DNA of 64,000 nucleotides from Anadara kagoshimensis (Eukaryota; Mollusca; Bivalvia; Arcoida; Arcidae), in NCBI GenBank assembly GCA_021292105.1, contig CM037861.1:55969245-56033244 (forward strand), in the 5' to 3' direction. Positions 1-12,372 of the stretch are shown here, one piece after another (position 1 is the first letter of the stretch; each line of letters begins with the position of its first letter). The notes under the pieces are model-generated. The model worked only from the letters and a program-made list of their open reading frames with translations, was not told the origin of the DNA and did no database searches. The translations under genes and the position numbers were made by a program.

Positions 1-468
1 TAATTAGAACAGTCACAGTTTTTGTTTTTACTAAATGTAAGTTATTCTAGCACACTAAATTAAGACGTAAATGTGAAAATATATTATATTTTGTTCATTG
101 GTGACAAAAATGGGATCTTTAATTTGCGGTGCCTTTAAGACAACAATCAAAAGTAAATACACATATTGAGGTTACGAAAAAGAGAGAAGTTCGGCTCCTG
201 AGTGGCCAAGTTATACATATCCAATTCGCTGAAAAGATGTCAAGACATTAGAATCTGATAATAAGCTGTCCAAAATAAGATAACGGTTTAACAAAGAACA
301 TATAAGTAGCAACAGCGGAAAAACGTGTTAAAGCATATCTAGACAATACCATGCCATACCGATTCAAAATAAAAGTTGCACACTAAAATTTCGAAATAAT
401 TGAGGAAGTTATTATTTCCTTCTTCGAATCATTAAGCTATTTATTATACTATGACATAAGATACTTAC
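1..468 (-). other. Intron downstream of PKG exon G (partial)
   Basis: This is the start of the intron that follows exon G in transcript order. Its donor reads GTAAGT on the minus strand (acttac at 463-468). The acceptor and the next exon, expected to carry the end of CNB-B and the switch helix, lie outside the window. Nothing else recognisable is present. Confidence 0.85.
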
Positions 469-540
469 TCTCTGTCAATGACAAGACAGTCAACTCCAGC
501 AGCATCTGCTACAACGATATTAGCCGACCGTACATCTTCA
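469..540 (-). CDS. PRKG1: cGMP-dependent protein kinase, exon G (end of CNB-B)
   Basis: This 72 nt internal exon encodes EDVRSANIVVADAAGVDCLV followed by IDR. It matches the part of PKG I that closes the second cGMP pocket and starts the next beta strand (family sequence, from memory: [20 protein letters not shown]). The Arg of VRSA is the phosphate-binding-cassette arginine that grips the cyclic phosphate. The next residue, normally Thr and contacting the guanine amino group, is Ser here. The acceptor is TTTTATAG and the donor is GTAAGT. The exon enters in phase 2 (GG from exon F plus T makes Gly) and leaves in phase 2 with GA, so the next residue is Asp or Glu. It is the last exon of the gene seen here; the kinase catalytic domain is missing from the window. 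Confidence 0.95.
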
Positions 541-1029
541 CTATAAAACACAAAGATAAAGCATTGTTAGTATGCAAACGACTAATGCAGCTTTCTTTTT
601 AAATTTAACTTACGCTTAGGAAATTAGCAGACATTTTTACAATTTAACTTTAGCTTAGGCATTTAGCAGACATTTTTTTATAGTAAAGCAATCAACAACT
701 TTTCACAGAATTTTCGGTTTTTTTGTTTTTACCACGCTCACTTATGTTTTACAAGCCTCTGCAAACAATCACGAGCACATACCTTATAATTCTTTTTTCT
801 ATTACAATATACTATCCAAGAATATAATTCTCGACTCCGTGTTTGGTATTTACACATGGAGAATTGACTTAAGAAACTATAAACATGTACAATGTATGTT
901 ATGTTTTATACTCCCTTAAAGACAATGCTACTAAAACTTTGTAATTTACATAATGATTATTATGAATCATTTAAACATTGGTTTGTCTCCCTATAACTTT
1001 TACTAATAACTTTAATTCAAAATGAAACA

Positions 1030-1155
1030 CGGACATACCGGTCCATGTCCAAGTCACGATCCTTAAAGCAAAGTAAAAACTTTAAAAACTGACAAATTTA
1101 GTTAAACTTTCAGGACATGAAGTTGAATTAGGAAAGTGAGACCAGATACGTCGGA
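1030..1155 (-). repeat. R1 dispersed repeat, inverted copy
   Basis: This is a reverse-complement copy of the ~130 bp family R1. Its signature in forward sense is a head near CCGGCCTCACTTCCCTGGTG, a middle GTCAGTTTTCAAAGTTTTTA and a tail near GCGATTTGGACATGGACTGG. The blocks gtccatgtccaagtcacgat and gacaaatttagttaaacttt are visible. It is old and diverged. Confidence 0.6.
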
Positions 1156-4151
1156 AGTGTAAGCACATCCAGTATAATTAGCAAGGCCCGCCACATGTAA
1201 AATCAAATTGAGGTTCAAAGAAACATGGAAATTTTAGACGTCAAATATTTCAAGAATTATTTTGAAAATAGAGACATAAGTTTTTATTGTTATGACGGTC
1301 ATGAAACTTATTTTGCCGTTCTTGAAACTCATGTTTGCTAAATTGTATGTGCTTTGATGACAGAGCTTCTAATACTACACTTACATTAAGTAGGTTACAG
1401 TAATTTTTAGCAGTTTAAAAACTGATATGTGAAGGAGCTGAAAGTCTATAAATAATCTTTCCGCCTGACAATTATATTACATCAGCATATATTAATAAAC
1501 TATCTTCAGACAGACACGTTCTGATATCAGAGGTAACTTTTATTTTAATGATTTGACTTGTATTAAAAGATAAAATTTTATATAAAACTCTTAAAATTAA
1601 GGTTATTTTCGGCAAAAACATAAAAACTCATCTCCTACTAAAACAACTGCATGGTTTAAGTGTGTTATCAGAATTAATGTAGAAATCAATGAGTTTTCTT
1701 AAAGTTGAAAACTAAAATTGTTTATGAAAAGAAGATGAGTCATGATCAGTCTTGAAGCGCGATCGCTTCTCATCTTATCATTAGATTGTAAAAACAGCGC
1801 GTTTCTATTTATAAAACGATCCAAATCATTTCGATGTAACAGAGTTACTATATAAAATGTTAGAATACCGCGCTAGACTGCTACTGCAATAATTTTTTCT
1901 TTTATCTTGATTTAATTTATATTATGAAGGATAACTGATGATATACGAGTTATTATTTGCACTATCAATGACGTAATATGGTGCCAATTAAGTAAGACAA
2001 TAAAGCCCAGAGTTTTCAGTCCTAAACAATATTTTACAAAGCAACTTCTTTTTATTATTAAAAAGCATTTTAAAATTGTCATTATTGAAAATGAAAATAG
2101 ACATTTTTTCTTTTGCTATTTATCACAGCTTACACAGGAAAGTTTAAATATGTCTGAAATATTTTTTACATTCAATAATCAGAATATTCTATTACTGAAT
2201 TAAAGTTTTTGACAAGTCATATTCAAAAAGTTTAGAATATTTCATTCAGATATTCAAAATGTATAATTTGAGATACTTCTTACTTAATTCAAAATTCGAA
2301 AAATCATATGCATCTAATGAATTTACATTTGATAATAAAGGTACACTTATATGTATCAGGATGTATATAAACATTATGGTACTTGTTTCTGACTCATATT
2401 CTTGAATCTTTTAAATTTTGACTGATTACGATTTTTTCCAGATAAATTGTACTTGAAAGTAAAAAAAAGTTTTTATGTTAATCTAGAGCAGGTGTTGGAT
2501 GGTTAATAAAGGTAATTCAGAGGAACATGGGGCGTTTCTACAGTACCAATTATCGTAAAAACATATCTAGAATCAACAGTCACCAGCAATATATTTTAGT
2601 TTCTCCAAAGTTCACATCAAGTTCAGGAAATATTTTATTTCTTAAAGGTCACTTTATTACCTGTATCAATGGTATTATTTTTGGCAAGTTTTTATTGAAA
2701 ATTTTTCAAAGTGAAAGATCTGTTCGTTTTCTCTTTAAATGGATTTTAATTATTTATAAAACAACATAGTTTGTTTATATTGTACGTGTAAGTCAGTGCG
2801 TTATTTGATTGCTATTTAGGTCTCTACTTTAATTCCAACTAAATACTATTATACAGAAAGTACATAGACTGGCTCCGTGGGTCTGACATATTGTTGTAAA
2901 TATTGTAATCACATGTATAAACATTACATTTACATCTTTATGAAAGAATTCACGTGTTTTGTCAAAATCTTGATCTTTTCAGCGAAATATTTTACTATAC
3001 TATTTAAATGAGATTATTCCAGTTATTTTTTCAAAACTTGATGAACATTAGAACAGAGATAGGTTTATGCAACAATTAACACAAACCCACAACGAGTGTG
3101 TAAAATGACAACTAGAATTCTACTATGATAAACTACAATGCAGTGAAACAGAAAAATGAAAATATTAGACGGAATTTGTAGTGGAAACACATTTTATTTC
3201 TTTAATCGTGCAACATTTACATATTTATATTTCATATTCCAAAATACATTAAACAGAAAAAATAAATAAAATGCAAAAACAAATAAGAAAGTAACGTAGA
3301 CAGAAAATTTACAATTTTACGTTTTCGCTATTTAAATATTATTGTCACTTGCAAAGACTTTGATTTTAATGTCTGCATATGATGCCATTCTGAGATTACT
3401 GGAAGGTTGTTTATTTCTATTTGTGTGTATACCATATGTTGAGCTATGTATAGCAACGCTGTGTCTCTCTCACTTCCCTAGTTCAATGTCACGATGTTTT
3501 TAAATTGAGGGTTGAACATGGACTGGTAGTATGGTTTTCATTGATGGTAATGATTGATAGTAAAACACACGCCTTAATTCGTAACACGATGTATATCTAT
3601 ACGTATGACAAATCAAAGATTCCGAAATTTGTTTTAGATGATAGGAAACTTTTATTAGTTGAAATCTTTAATTGCAGTTAGTTCTTTTGTCGAAGGTTTT
3701 TAATTCTCGCACGTTATTGCGGATCTCCACTATTCTAGATACTGACTGCTTCATTTTAAGTAACAGGATAATGACGGGGCGTAGTTTACGATTACCATGT
3801 ATGATTATTTATAATAAATATTTTATTCTATATCAATACAAAATTCAATATACGACATCATTAATGTACTCCAATCCCTCTCTGATATAAATAAGTTTGC
3901 ACGTTTAATCGGTATGAATTTAAAAAAAAACCAATGGTTTTGTTTCCAAATGGTCAACATAAATGTTAATCTACTTGTTTAAGCTTTTGTATTCATTCAT
4001 AAGTGTCGTAAAATTACCTCATCATAAAATTGAAATAAAATCAATATATTCCAAATTCAGTTTTAAGTAAACAAAAGTTTTGTTCATTTTGCAAATGATA
4101 CGTGTCATATTGTCTTTCCTATGCTCCTTTATGAAATAAATGAAAACTATA

Positions 4152-4178
4152 ATTTTATATTTTATATTTTATATTTTA
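4152..4178. repeat. Simple repeat (TTTTATA)n
   Basis: About four tandem copies of a 7-8 bp TTTTATA unit, directly readable. Confidence 0.8.
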
Positions 4179-4211
4179 ACATTCGACGCATGTTTATTTA
4201 ATCAATTATTC

Positions 4212-4242
4212 ATTTTTATTTATTTATTTATTTATTTATTTA
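4212..4242. repeat. Microsatellite (TTTA)n
   Basis: About seven uninterrupted TTTA units. Confidence 0.95.
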
Positions 4243-5753
4243 AGAAACATGAATGATAAACAATCACCCGACTTAACGTCATTGACAACAGTATTTGCTG
4301 CAAAACAACTCGAATGACAAACATTATATATTGGTCACAATAAAATAAGTTAAAGTGGATTGGCAAAAGGGGTAAAAGGTTTATTGTTTCAAAAATATTA
4401 ATGTCGGTGATGGGCATGTTCTCTGCATTGTGACATTGCGCAGTTATTACTGGTATGCCCTACATTATATACGGTCAAATTTCGGCTAAATACCGGAAAA
4501 GTAGGTTTATGAGGTGTAGGTCATTTTCACATTGAAGAAAATGTCGAGGAAATGCGTTTTATAATTTTTATCTCAAGACTGATATAAAGCAGTTACAGAA
4601 TGCATTCATTAGTGATAAGAAAATTGTTTTATTCCAACATGCAGAAAAATGCTAACCTAGCACATTTCAACCAAAGATAATAGACTAAATATATACTGTT
4701 TAATTTATCAATTAGTACTGACTTAAATATATTTTATTGGTATTAAAAGTCATCTTTTCTTTCCAAAATAACGTAGAACAATTGATCGGTTATTTTATCA
4801 GTAACGGTAAAGTGTATAGTTGTCAATTATTGTGCTAAGTATTAGTTTAAACTATTGTATACAGTTTATGGTGCTAATCTGACATTTTAACTGAAAAGTA
4901 AAAACTCAATGGTTTAACTTTTGTAGATAAACAAGTGAATATTTCCATCACTTGTAGTTTTTTGTTCTGTTTCGTCAGTTTTCAGAATCAAGTTGATGTA
5001 CACGTTTAGATTTTGCTTTAACACTTTACAGTTTCCATAGATAGATAAACATATCTAATTAAACATCGGATTGCATGCTTTTTGGTTTGCATTATTCTTT
5101 TTTCATCTTTAAAAACATTTATTAAAATCTTCTTTTTTAACTATTGCAAAAACATATTTACAACAATAACAATAATACTAGGACGGACAAAGACAACAAT
5201 GGCGTTTTTTATAACCGCAAAATGATACAATGACAACTGCTAGCGCTTACGAAGTTTGCAATCCTGTATTGTAATAGGTTAAATAAAGCATCATTAATTA
5301 TGTTATTTAAAAAACTCTACAATTTGCTTTGAATTTTTGTTTCAGAATTACGAAAAAAGTGTTTCTTCCAGCACGTTCAATTTCAGTTTTATAAAATAAC
5401 AAAAACACTCCACATGCACGTACGTAGATCTATTTATAGAGTCACCTTAGATAATAGATCAGAATCAAATAACAGAAAAAGTAATAAAAAATAGTCAGAT
5501 TAATATGAGGAAAAGAAGAAATTTTGTAAAGTTTCCAGAGATGTATCAAACTAAAGGCTAGATACAAACAAAGGTCAAATAACTGTTTACTGGGACCATT
5601 TCACGGAATTCCAATAAAATATTCTCTGGTAAAAAACAGCCTTAAAATAAGATGATAAAAACGAAGCAATTTCTTTTTTCTGTTCATGTATGTCATAACG
5701 CTGTTTAATTTTTCTTTTAAACATGACACGAACAAGCTCGAGCGTTATCTGAA

Positions 5754-5761
5754 TGACGTCA
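5754..5761. promoter_or_regulatory. CRE-like octamer TGACGTCA
   Basis: A perfect palindromic TGACGTCA, the consensus site for CREB/ATF-type bZIP factors. It is one of eight in the non-satellite part of the window. Function is not shown; it sits in an intron near exon F. Confidence 0.35.
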
Positions 5762-5813
5762 TTTCTATGGGAAAGTAATTAACAGAAATAGATGTAATGT
5801 CAACCTATCTTAC

Positions 5814-5908
5814 CCTTGAAGCGCTCGTTCACCAAAGAATTCCCCTCTTTGTAGGTAACGTATAACCTTTTCTTCTGTGTTATTGGAAGATTTCTTTGTA
5901 ACTTTTAC
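5814..5908 (-). CDS. PRKG1: cGMP-dependent protein kinase, exon F (CNB-B core)
   Basis: This 95 nt exon encodes VKVTKKSSNNTEEKVIRYLQ then RGEFFGERALQ, with a trailing GG. It covers the beta strands and the phosphate-binding cassette (FGE..AL) of CNB-B. The Glu of FGE binds the ribose 2'-OH in this family. The Arg of VIRYL sits at the position that contacts the guanine carbonyl in PKG I CNB-B (R297 in human I-beta numbering, from memory) and is kept. The KKSSNNTEE stretch is the variable loop (TREDSPSED in vertebrates). The acceptor is TTCTTTAG, the donor GTAAGA; it enters in phase 0 and leaves in phase 2. Confidence 0.96.
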
Positions 5909-6260
5909 CTAAAGAACATCACATTTAGAATTATTGCCAAATAATTCAATCAAATTTAGAACTGAAGAAAGAAATTGGTATCCTAAATGGCGTGCCTTAT
6001 CTCTCAGGCGTTACCAAATATGCATTTCAAATGAAATAAAAATTATTTTATAAACTTTATTGCATTGCCAATGAATGTATATTTTAGATTTAACGAATGT
6101 TTCCAATTATTTTCTTTCAAGTTTTATCCCTAACTAAGTTACAAATCTAACACAAACATATCAATCAAGTTCAAATCACACTCCAAGAACAAAGTAACAA
6201 CTTCCAGCAACAAGTTCCACTAGCAAATATTCATGTATAATTTTTGTAAATTTTAATTAT

Positions 6261-6263
<3 letters not shown>

Positions 6264-6307
<44 letters not shown>
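6264..6307. repeat. Microsatellite (AT)n
   Basis: About 22 AT dinucleotides in a row. It directly abuts the R3 repeat, so it may be part of that element's end. Confidence 0.97.
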
Positions 6308-6312
<5 letters not shown>

Positions 6313-6540
6313 TATACCAGTCTTAATTTACAGCACTAGGGCGATTGTTTCAGAATACAATTCCTCATCAGTAGTGCTTGGACCAAATTTATGAAAACAA
6401 ACTTTTTCCAAGATGTTAAAAAGTAACAAAAAGGACCAAAATATATGTTACAAAAATCAGCTAAGGAAACACAAGAGAGCATACCTTAGTTTTTGAGGAA
6501 TTTCACATTTTAACTCGCAGCAAATAAGGCAACAGTAAAT
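6308..6540 (+). repeat. R3 dispersed repeat, copy 1
   Basis: It shares long blocks with 38014-38230, among them ataccag, tttacagcactag, gaatacaattcctcatcagt, agtgcttggac, caagatgtt and gcataccttag. A fragment may also lie at 26107-26150. The copies have diverged by roughly a quarter. No ORF or terminal inverted repeat was seen, so the class is unknown. Confidence 0.65.
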
Positions 6541-6710
6541 TTTATATATTAAGTCCCTAAAACGTTTTTTGCCGTTGTAACAATATCAATGATGAGTATG
6601 ATGTTTCTGTATTCCAAATGATCTTCGATATATTTCACGTCCCATGGTCCTGTGTTCCTTTAGTATTAGATTTGGGTAACATACGTGACTGGTGTAGCTG
6701 TCTGGGCGGG

Positions 6711-6842
6711 GTGTCCTCGAAAAGCGCCTGGTCTCGCTTATTTGGTGGAAGTTTATATGATTGACTATTTTTGCCAGTTTACAGTGTTATTGCTTTGCTC
6801 TTGGATTGTGATCAGGACATGATTGTTTATGTGTGGGTTTTA
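6711..6842 (+). repeat. R1 dispersed repeat
   Basis: A forward R1 copy with gtgtcctcgaaaagcgcctg, ggtggaagttta, gctcttggattgtgatcagg and a tail of acatgattgtttatgtgtgg. It lies about 130 bp from the donor of exon E. Confidence 0.6.
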
Positions 6843-6972
6843 TTCCTATATTGGTGTTTATGTCCATACTATCCGGATAGGTGAAAAATCTATATAAAGA
6901 CTATAAATTCAGGTACAATATTTTAACAATTTCCATTATTGGAGTGATAACTAATACAAATGTATTACTTAC

Positions 6973-7050
6973 CCTGCCTTTTGCTATGATATAAAATGTG
7001 TCCCCTGAAGCTCCTTGTCTAATGATGTATTCCCCATTGTTATAATGAGC
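6973..7050 (-). CDS. PRKG1: cGMP-dependent protein kinase, exon E (start of CNB-B barrel)
   Basis: This 78 nt, phase 0-0 exon encodes [20 protein letters not shown] followed by IIAKGR. It is the first beta strands of CNB-B and matches [20 protein letters not shown] of vertebrate PKG I (from memory) almost residue for residue. [11 protein letters not shown] is the conserved turn that opens every CNB barrel. The acceptor is CTTTTCAG and the donor GTAAGT. Being in phase 0 at both ends it could be skipped without a frameshift, though that would destroy the domain. Confidence 0.97.
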
Positions 7051-8228
7051 CTGAAAAGAAATGTGAAGCATGAGTCGTCTGCAAATTCATTATTACCCAA
7101 AATGATATATTGAAATACACACATATATATGGATAACAGTGATTGTTAATGTTTATTAAAGAAGGTTCTAAAACACGTTTCGGGGACAAGAACCATAGCT
7201 AATTAATAATAGTAACCAAACAACTTTCGATCCTTTTGATTGATGCATTTACACAGCCACTATAAAGTTTAAAGGCATTCCATATGCTACCATTACAAAT
7301 GTTGTAAACCAAAACATTAGGCTATCAATATATTACATACTTTCTACATGCAGTTAGTCGCTAACGCAATATATGACTGCTTGAGATGTTGACAAAGCAA
7401 ACGGTAATTTGATTTCATTAAAAACAAATTAAATAGATTAAAAAGAAAAAAAAATGTGATGGATTTAATCAACTATTGGGTTTGTAAATTGCATGACGTA
7501 CATCCGTGAAATAATGTACAGAGAATTGTTTCTCAAATACAGTAATGCATGTCATATTGATAGTTAAATAAAGCGCTCATACGTGAATGCATTTTTATAA
7601 AAATCAAAGTAATACCAAAGGAAGAAAAAGTAATTACATTCATCTCCCAAATGATCAAGGGAAACTATTTGCATCATTTCTTCAATTAAGACATAATGAT
7701 GACATTTACCTTGTACAAGTAATTAATAACTACATTCAGTTAATAAAAGAAAGAAGTAATTGCCATAAAAGGAAGCAAATTATCATCTTCAGGTTTCACA
7801 ATTCCGTCACTGTAAAGTAAAAATTTTCCTTTATTTCGCATCATTTTATTAAGAAAAAAGTACGCTAAAATGCAAGAATTGCAAATACATAGTTCTCATA
7901 GTTTCTGGAAATGCTGTGATCTGATTAAAAATAAGCTAAAGTACGCGAATACATTGAAAAGTTTCCTTACCAAAAAAGCAATAAACACTAAAATTGTTCT
8001 TTTAACAATGATGAATTTGAAGATGTACTTTTCTTAAAACACAAATGACATTTGTAGGTTACAGAAGGCCCGACTAAATAGACGAATAATGCGTATATAA
8101 TTGTTCCTTTCATTCCATGCCGGGACTACGTGACGAGTTTTTTTTTCAAGTACAGAGGCATTAACAGAATTTCCGCCGTGTTTTGATTATAGGTTATAAA
8201 TCGAAGCAGCTGTGCTAATTGAGCTGTT

Positions 8229-8236
8229 TGACGTCA
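8229..8236. promoter_or_regulatory. CRE-like octamer TGACGTCA
   Basis: Perfect bZIP-type palindrome within AT-rich intron sequence. Function is inferred only from the motif. Confidence 0.3.
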
Positions 8237-8626
8237 TATTTGTCAAGCTAATGTCAAGATAAAATAATATGATTTACAATTAACAATGTTCTCTTTAATA
8301 TACCAACTGCCAATTCAAACTGTTAAACTCTACGTGTCAGAACAACCCAAGGCGAAACTTAATCCAAGTAAACTTCTTGTACACCTGTTGTTTATTGAAT
8401 AATGAATTTCGGATCATGAGATTTGTAATTTCGATTAGATGCTTATACATTTTTGCATCATTAATTATAAATCATATAAGTGTTTCATATCGTAACAAAT
8501 GCAATAATGGCGTGACTGAACTTGCAGTTGGGCTAACTCCAAATATTTCTGGAGCCACTTACGTTTGATTGTGTAACTCGAAGGACACATTAACAAAACT
8601 TATTTAAAGCACAGGACAATATTGTG

Positions 8627-8765
8627 ATACCCTTCAGGAGCACCCGGCCTCACTTCCCTGGTTAAAGTTAATGAAATAACCGTAATTATTGAGTAGTTTT
8701 CAATGTTTAACTTTGTTTATTTTTGTATTGTGATTTGCGTTTAGACTGGTATGTTTTTTCTTTTC
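8627..8765 (+). repeat. R1 dispersed repeat
   Basis: One of the cleaner heads of the family (accggcctcacttccctgg type, at 8643-8660), followed by the diverged middle and the tail tgatttgcgtttagactggt. Confidence 0.7.
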
Positions 8766-9311
8766 GATTGCATACATAAACGTGTAACATTTACAAACGC
8801 CTATAGAGTTCAAACAAAGGTAAATATTGCATAAAAATAACATGTTAACACAAAAGAAATGTTACTTTATTAGCCAATTTTTTATATTTAGGTCATTGTG
8901 TCAGAAACTATTCCAGAAATACAATGCCATGGGTATATGTGTGGGAAGAAGGATGCCTGTCTGACTTACAGAGAAACTATACAGAGGTTATTCACCTCTA
9001 TAAGAAACCAGTATCATGTAAAATAGTAACCATTCGATATACTATATTATTATATTATTAATTAACAGGTGTTTTCATATTGGCCTAAGTATTTGGCCAA
9101 GGTAAATCGTATTGGCCAAAGCCCGAAATTTGTGGTGTGAATATCTTCAGAAGCTTTGCACGCGCAAAATTATCACGCTTATTCCCTATCATAAATTGTT
9201 CAAAATTCTTATTTTGACTATACTGTATAAAATAGATTGTTTAGTTGAAATTACATGTTTGTAACGTAATTACGAAGAACCAATAGAAAAATCAGGTTGT
9301 GTAAATACATT

Positions 9312-9405
9312 ACCGTATAACTGGAAATTTTCGCGGTAATCTAATTTTCGCTATGGAAATCAAATCGCGAAAAATAAAATCGCGAAAAATAATGGGGTTT
9401 TGCAT
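9312..9405 (+). mobile_element. Half of a MITE of the cgcgaaaa type
   Basis: It begins near taccgtataactggaaattt and continues with alternating ttttcgcg and cgcgaaaa blocks, an internally palindromic pattern common in mollusc genomes. Only one end is recognisable; the other terminal repeat is not found, so it is a fragment. Confidence 0.45.
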
Positions 9406-9748
9406 TCGAGAGTATTGGTCAATAATTTGAACGGCCTCCGGTTGTTTGAACTTTTGTGAAAGACTATTCGTATTCATTATTTTGTTACGTTTGAAATCTA
9501 AAAATGTCAATATACATTGTTGTAAGTGGGAACAAATAGAATAGATTTAGACGGTTTATGTAGTTGAGGCTTAATTGATTTTTAAGTATCGTCTTCAAAG
9601 TTTATTCCTAAAATAAAACCTTTACTTTGCTTTGAGATTGTCATTTGAATTTGTATGTTTGTTTTTGATTACACATAAGAGTAATAGTAGCAAGTTAAAA
9701 ATAACTTAGTTCTTGCTCTGAGAAAGGGTACATTTTAAGCCTCTCTTT

Positions 9749-9878
9749 TACCCTTTGGCACACCCGGTCTCACTTTCCTGGTGAAAGGAAAACATTTTAC
9801 ATAGTTTGCTATGTTACTCAGTTTTCGAAGTTTGTACTTTGCTTAAGTGATATTGATTTGAACATAAACTGGTATTTT
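9749..9878 (+). repeat. R1 dispersed repeat
   Basis: Forward copy with head ccctttggcacacccggtct and tail tgatttgaacataaactggt. Confidence 0.65.
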
Positions 9879-10534
9879 TATAATTTTGTATTTTATTTAC
9901 TAGTATAATAACCATGTATACAAAGTTAACTTGTGATATGTTGTTTTAATTCAATTCATCGAATGGTAGAATCCACGATGTTCTTTTCTTTTTCTGAAAA
10001 GGCGACATTGTAAATCATTTCCTCTCTCTTTTGCATTTGATTGTTAAATTAACAATTTACTAGTATGATAATACTTTATACACAGTTGAACCTATTTTAT
10101 AGTTGCATTGTAGTACATATGAACTTAAGCTATAGTAGAAACATTGATGCTCTAGCGTACATATTGTATGTATTTAAAGAAGCTATTACGTATGATTAGT
10201 TAAGACGGATGAGTTATGATAAATGTGCATCTCTATGTCAGATTAATACATGTAGAGGTGCATCTGGTTGCATTCTGGTGATATTTTTAGTCATTCTTCG
10301 ATAGAATAAAGAATCATTAACTTGATGTTATGAGTTTGACTGATGTAATCCTTCTATTTTTGACCTATTGTGTTAACTTAATGTAAATACCGAAGACAAT
10401 GTTCTTCTTTGATTTATTGTATATAGTACTACTATGTAAACCTGGCATGTTATACATCTATTATTTGTTAATGATTACTATTTTGTTTCTTAAGGTCTTT
10501 ATTCTCTAATGCCTGTCGAATTATGTCAAATTTC

Positions 10535-10542
10535 TGACGTCA
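10535..10542. promoter_or_regulatory. CRE-like octamer TGACGTCA
   Basis: Perfect palindrome in intron D-E; motif only. Confidence 0.3.
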
Positions 10543-10943
10543 GCAAATCTTAAGTTTAATTTTTTACGCTGTTGTTGGTGTTATTTTTACAATGTGCCAC
10601 ATTTTAACATTTCGTTTTAGTATAAAATAAATAATATGTTTCAACAGACTTATCTATCCCCTTTGAGAATACGTAGACATATTGCCGCATAAGCTTATAT
10701 TAATAACAATTGGTCAGTCTGGATCATATACTACTTCCCAAACCATGTCAATTTGGATCTTACATGTTCTCTTTTGAGTTTTTTAATCTAACTGTGGTTT
10801 ATTTTATTTTTAAAAAAAATTATGCCAAGATTCTTATTTTATTCAAATCTAAACAAACTAAATATGTGAGCTTATGGGTAACTGGTTATTAACTGAACCA
10901 AGGTTTTGTAGAAAAGCCTTGTAGCTAGCTGAACAGGAGTTGT

Positions 10944-11070
10944 GTACCCTTCAAGAGCATCCGGCCTCATTTCCTTGGTGGAAGTTCACGTGTTTAACCT
11001 AACTTGTCAGTTCCAATTTTTTTACTTTGCTTCTGGATTGCGATTTGGACATGGGTTAGTATTTTCAAAT
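10944..11070 (+). repeat. R1 dispersed repeat
   Basis: Forward copy with head acccttcaagagcatccggc and tail gcgatttggacatgggttag. It faces an inverted copy about 40 bp downstream, giving a head-out pair. Confidence 0.7.
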
Positions 11071-11107
11071 TTTCTTCAACGTTTAATCTGTACATTTATA
11101 TAAAAAG

Positions 11108-11228
11108 CAAAACAAACATACCAATTCATGTCGATACCATACATCCATACCGAGTAAAAAGTTTTGAAACCAGTAAATTATCTTCAAGCAGGGAAGTGAG
11201 GTTGGGTGCTCCGGAACGACAAGTACCT
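11108..11228 (-). repeat. R1 dispersed repeat, inverted copy
   Basis: Reverse-complement copy: aaacaaacataccaattcat at the tail end and gaagtgaggttgggtgctcc at the head. With the copy at 10944-11070 it forms an inverted pair that could fold in RNA. Confidence 0.65.
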
Positions 11229-12251
11229 CCTATTTAGCACGCGTTTTATCAAAATTTGGAAAAACATGGGACTATGATGCGACAAATTTATCCAGGATAA
11301 CTTTGGAATGCTTTTTTAAAGCAAAAAGTACTATTTTTCTGCACTGAAAGATTAAAACGAAATCTGATCTTTGAAATAATGCGTGTCGGATCCTCCCATG
11401 TGACAGCAAAGCCAAATGCACTCTACGGTATAAGAAAGTGTTTTTTCTAAGAACACAATACAGTCTGATGTATAAATGCAATGCTTACTTTCTAATTACA
11501 GTGTCTTGATTTATGGTCGCTTTATCTTAGTTGACTATAAGGAGATAATCTTTGGGTTCAACTGTCATGGCCGTAATTACAACACGTAGTAACATGTTCA
11601 CGACATCTGGACTAGCTGGACTTGGAGTAAACACGATATAAGTAAAACTATAGATACCCATATCACAGACAAGTCGTTAAGGCATGTTTCAGATATCAAC
11701 TTCTATATGAAGATGAGGTCGTAAATAAGATATAGGGAAAGTAGCATGTTTTAATCAGTTTGCGGAATACCTCATTGACAGATGAATGCAAGGAGATATA
11801 ACATGTCTGTCCAAAACAAATACTACACTTGTTTTTGTGTAAACAAAATATTTGTTTCCACCTATCCGTGAACTCACTGTAACAGGAACTTGAAAGTAAA
11901 TTATGCTAGGTTGTCATCGTCGTTTTTCTGACTCATTGAGTTATTATTTGGTGTAACGAAAATAAATCGGTTAATAATTTATTTTTAGTTTCGAATTTAG
12001 TTCGTTAAGTTGATATGGATTAAGTATGAACTGAATTTCCAATGATAAATTCATGATTTATTTCAAGGCTACAAGTTAAAGCTCAATATATTAAGTTGTT
12101 CAGGTATATGATTTAATAGTAGAAGTCAATTGTCTATTTTCTAAACTATTTGTATCTCTGTATCTACAATTACCTAGGATCTATTTACCGTCCCATAGTT
12201 TCCCGTTTCTTTCATTCCTAAATTTAATTTTACACATGACGTGACAGGAAG

Positions 12252-12372
12252 TGCCTTCCCTTTCAGAGCAGCTAGTCTCATTTTCTTTGGGAATTTCACA
12301 TATTTAGCATAATTTGCAAGTTTTCAATGTTTTACCTTGCTTTTGGATTGCGATTTGAATATAGGCTATTAT
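12252..12372 (+). repeat. R1 dispersed repeat
   Basis: Forward copy with ccctttcagagcagctagtc, cttgcttttggattgcgatt and tail gaatataggctatta. Confidence 0.65.

Larger units (their letters stand above)
541..5813 (-). other. PKG intron F-G
   Basis: This 5.3 kb phase-2 intron is AT-rich and has no convincing gene. It holds an inverted R1 repeat (1030-1155), simple repeats at 4152-4178 and 4212-4242, and a perfect TGACGTCA octamer at 5754-5761, about 50 bp from exon F. The short open frames at 2527-2769, 3672-3890 and 4232-4417 have no coding signature. Confidence 0.85.
5909..6972 (-). other. PKG intron E-F
   Basis: This 1.06 kb phase-0 intron contains a long (AT)n microsatellite, an R3 repeat copy directly after it, and an R1 copy. 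It holds nothing else recognisable. Confidence 0.9.
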
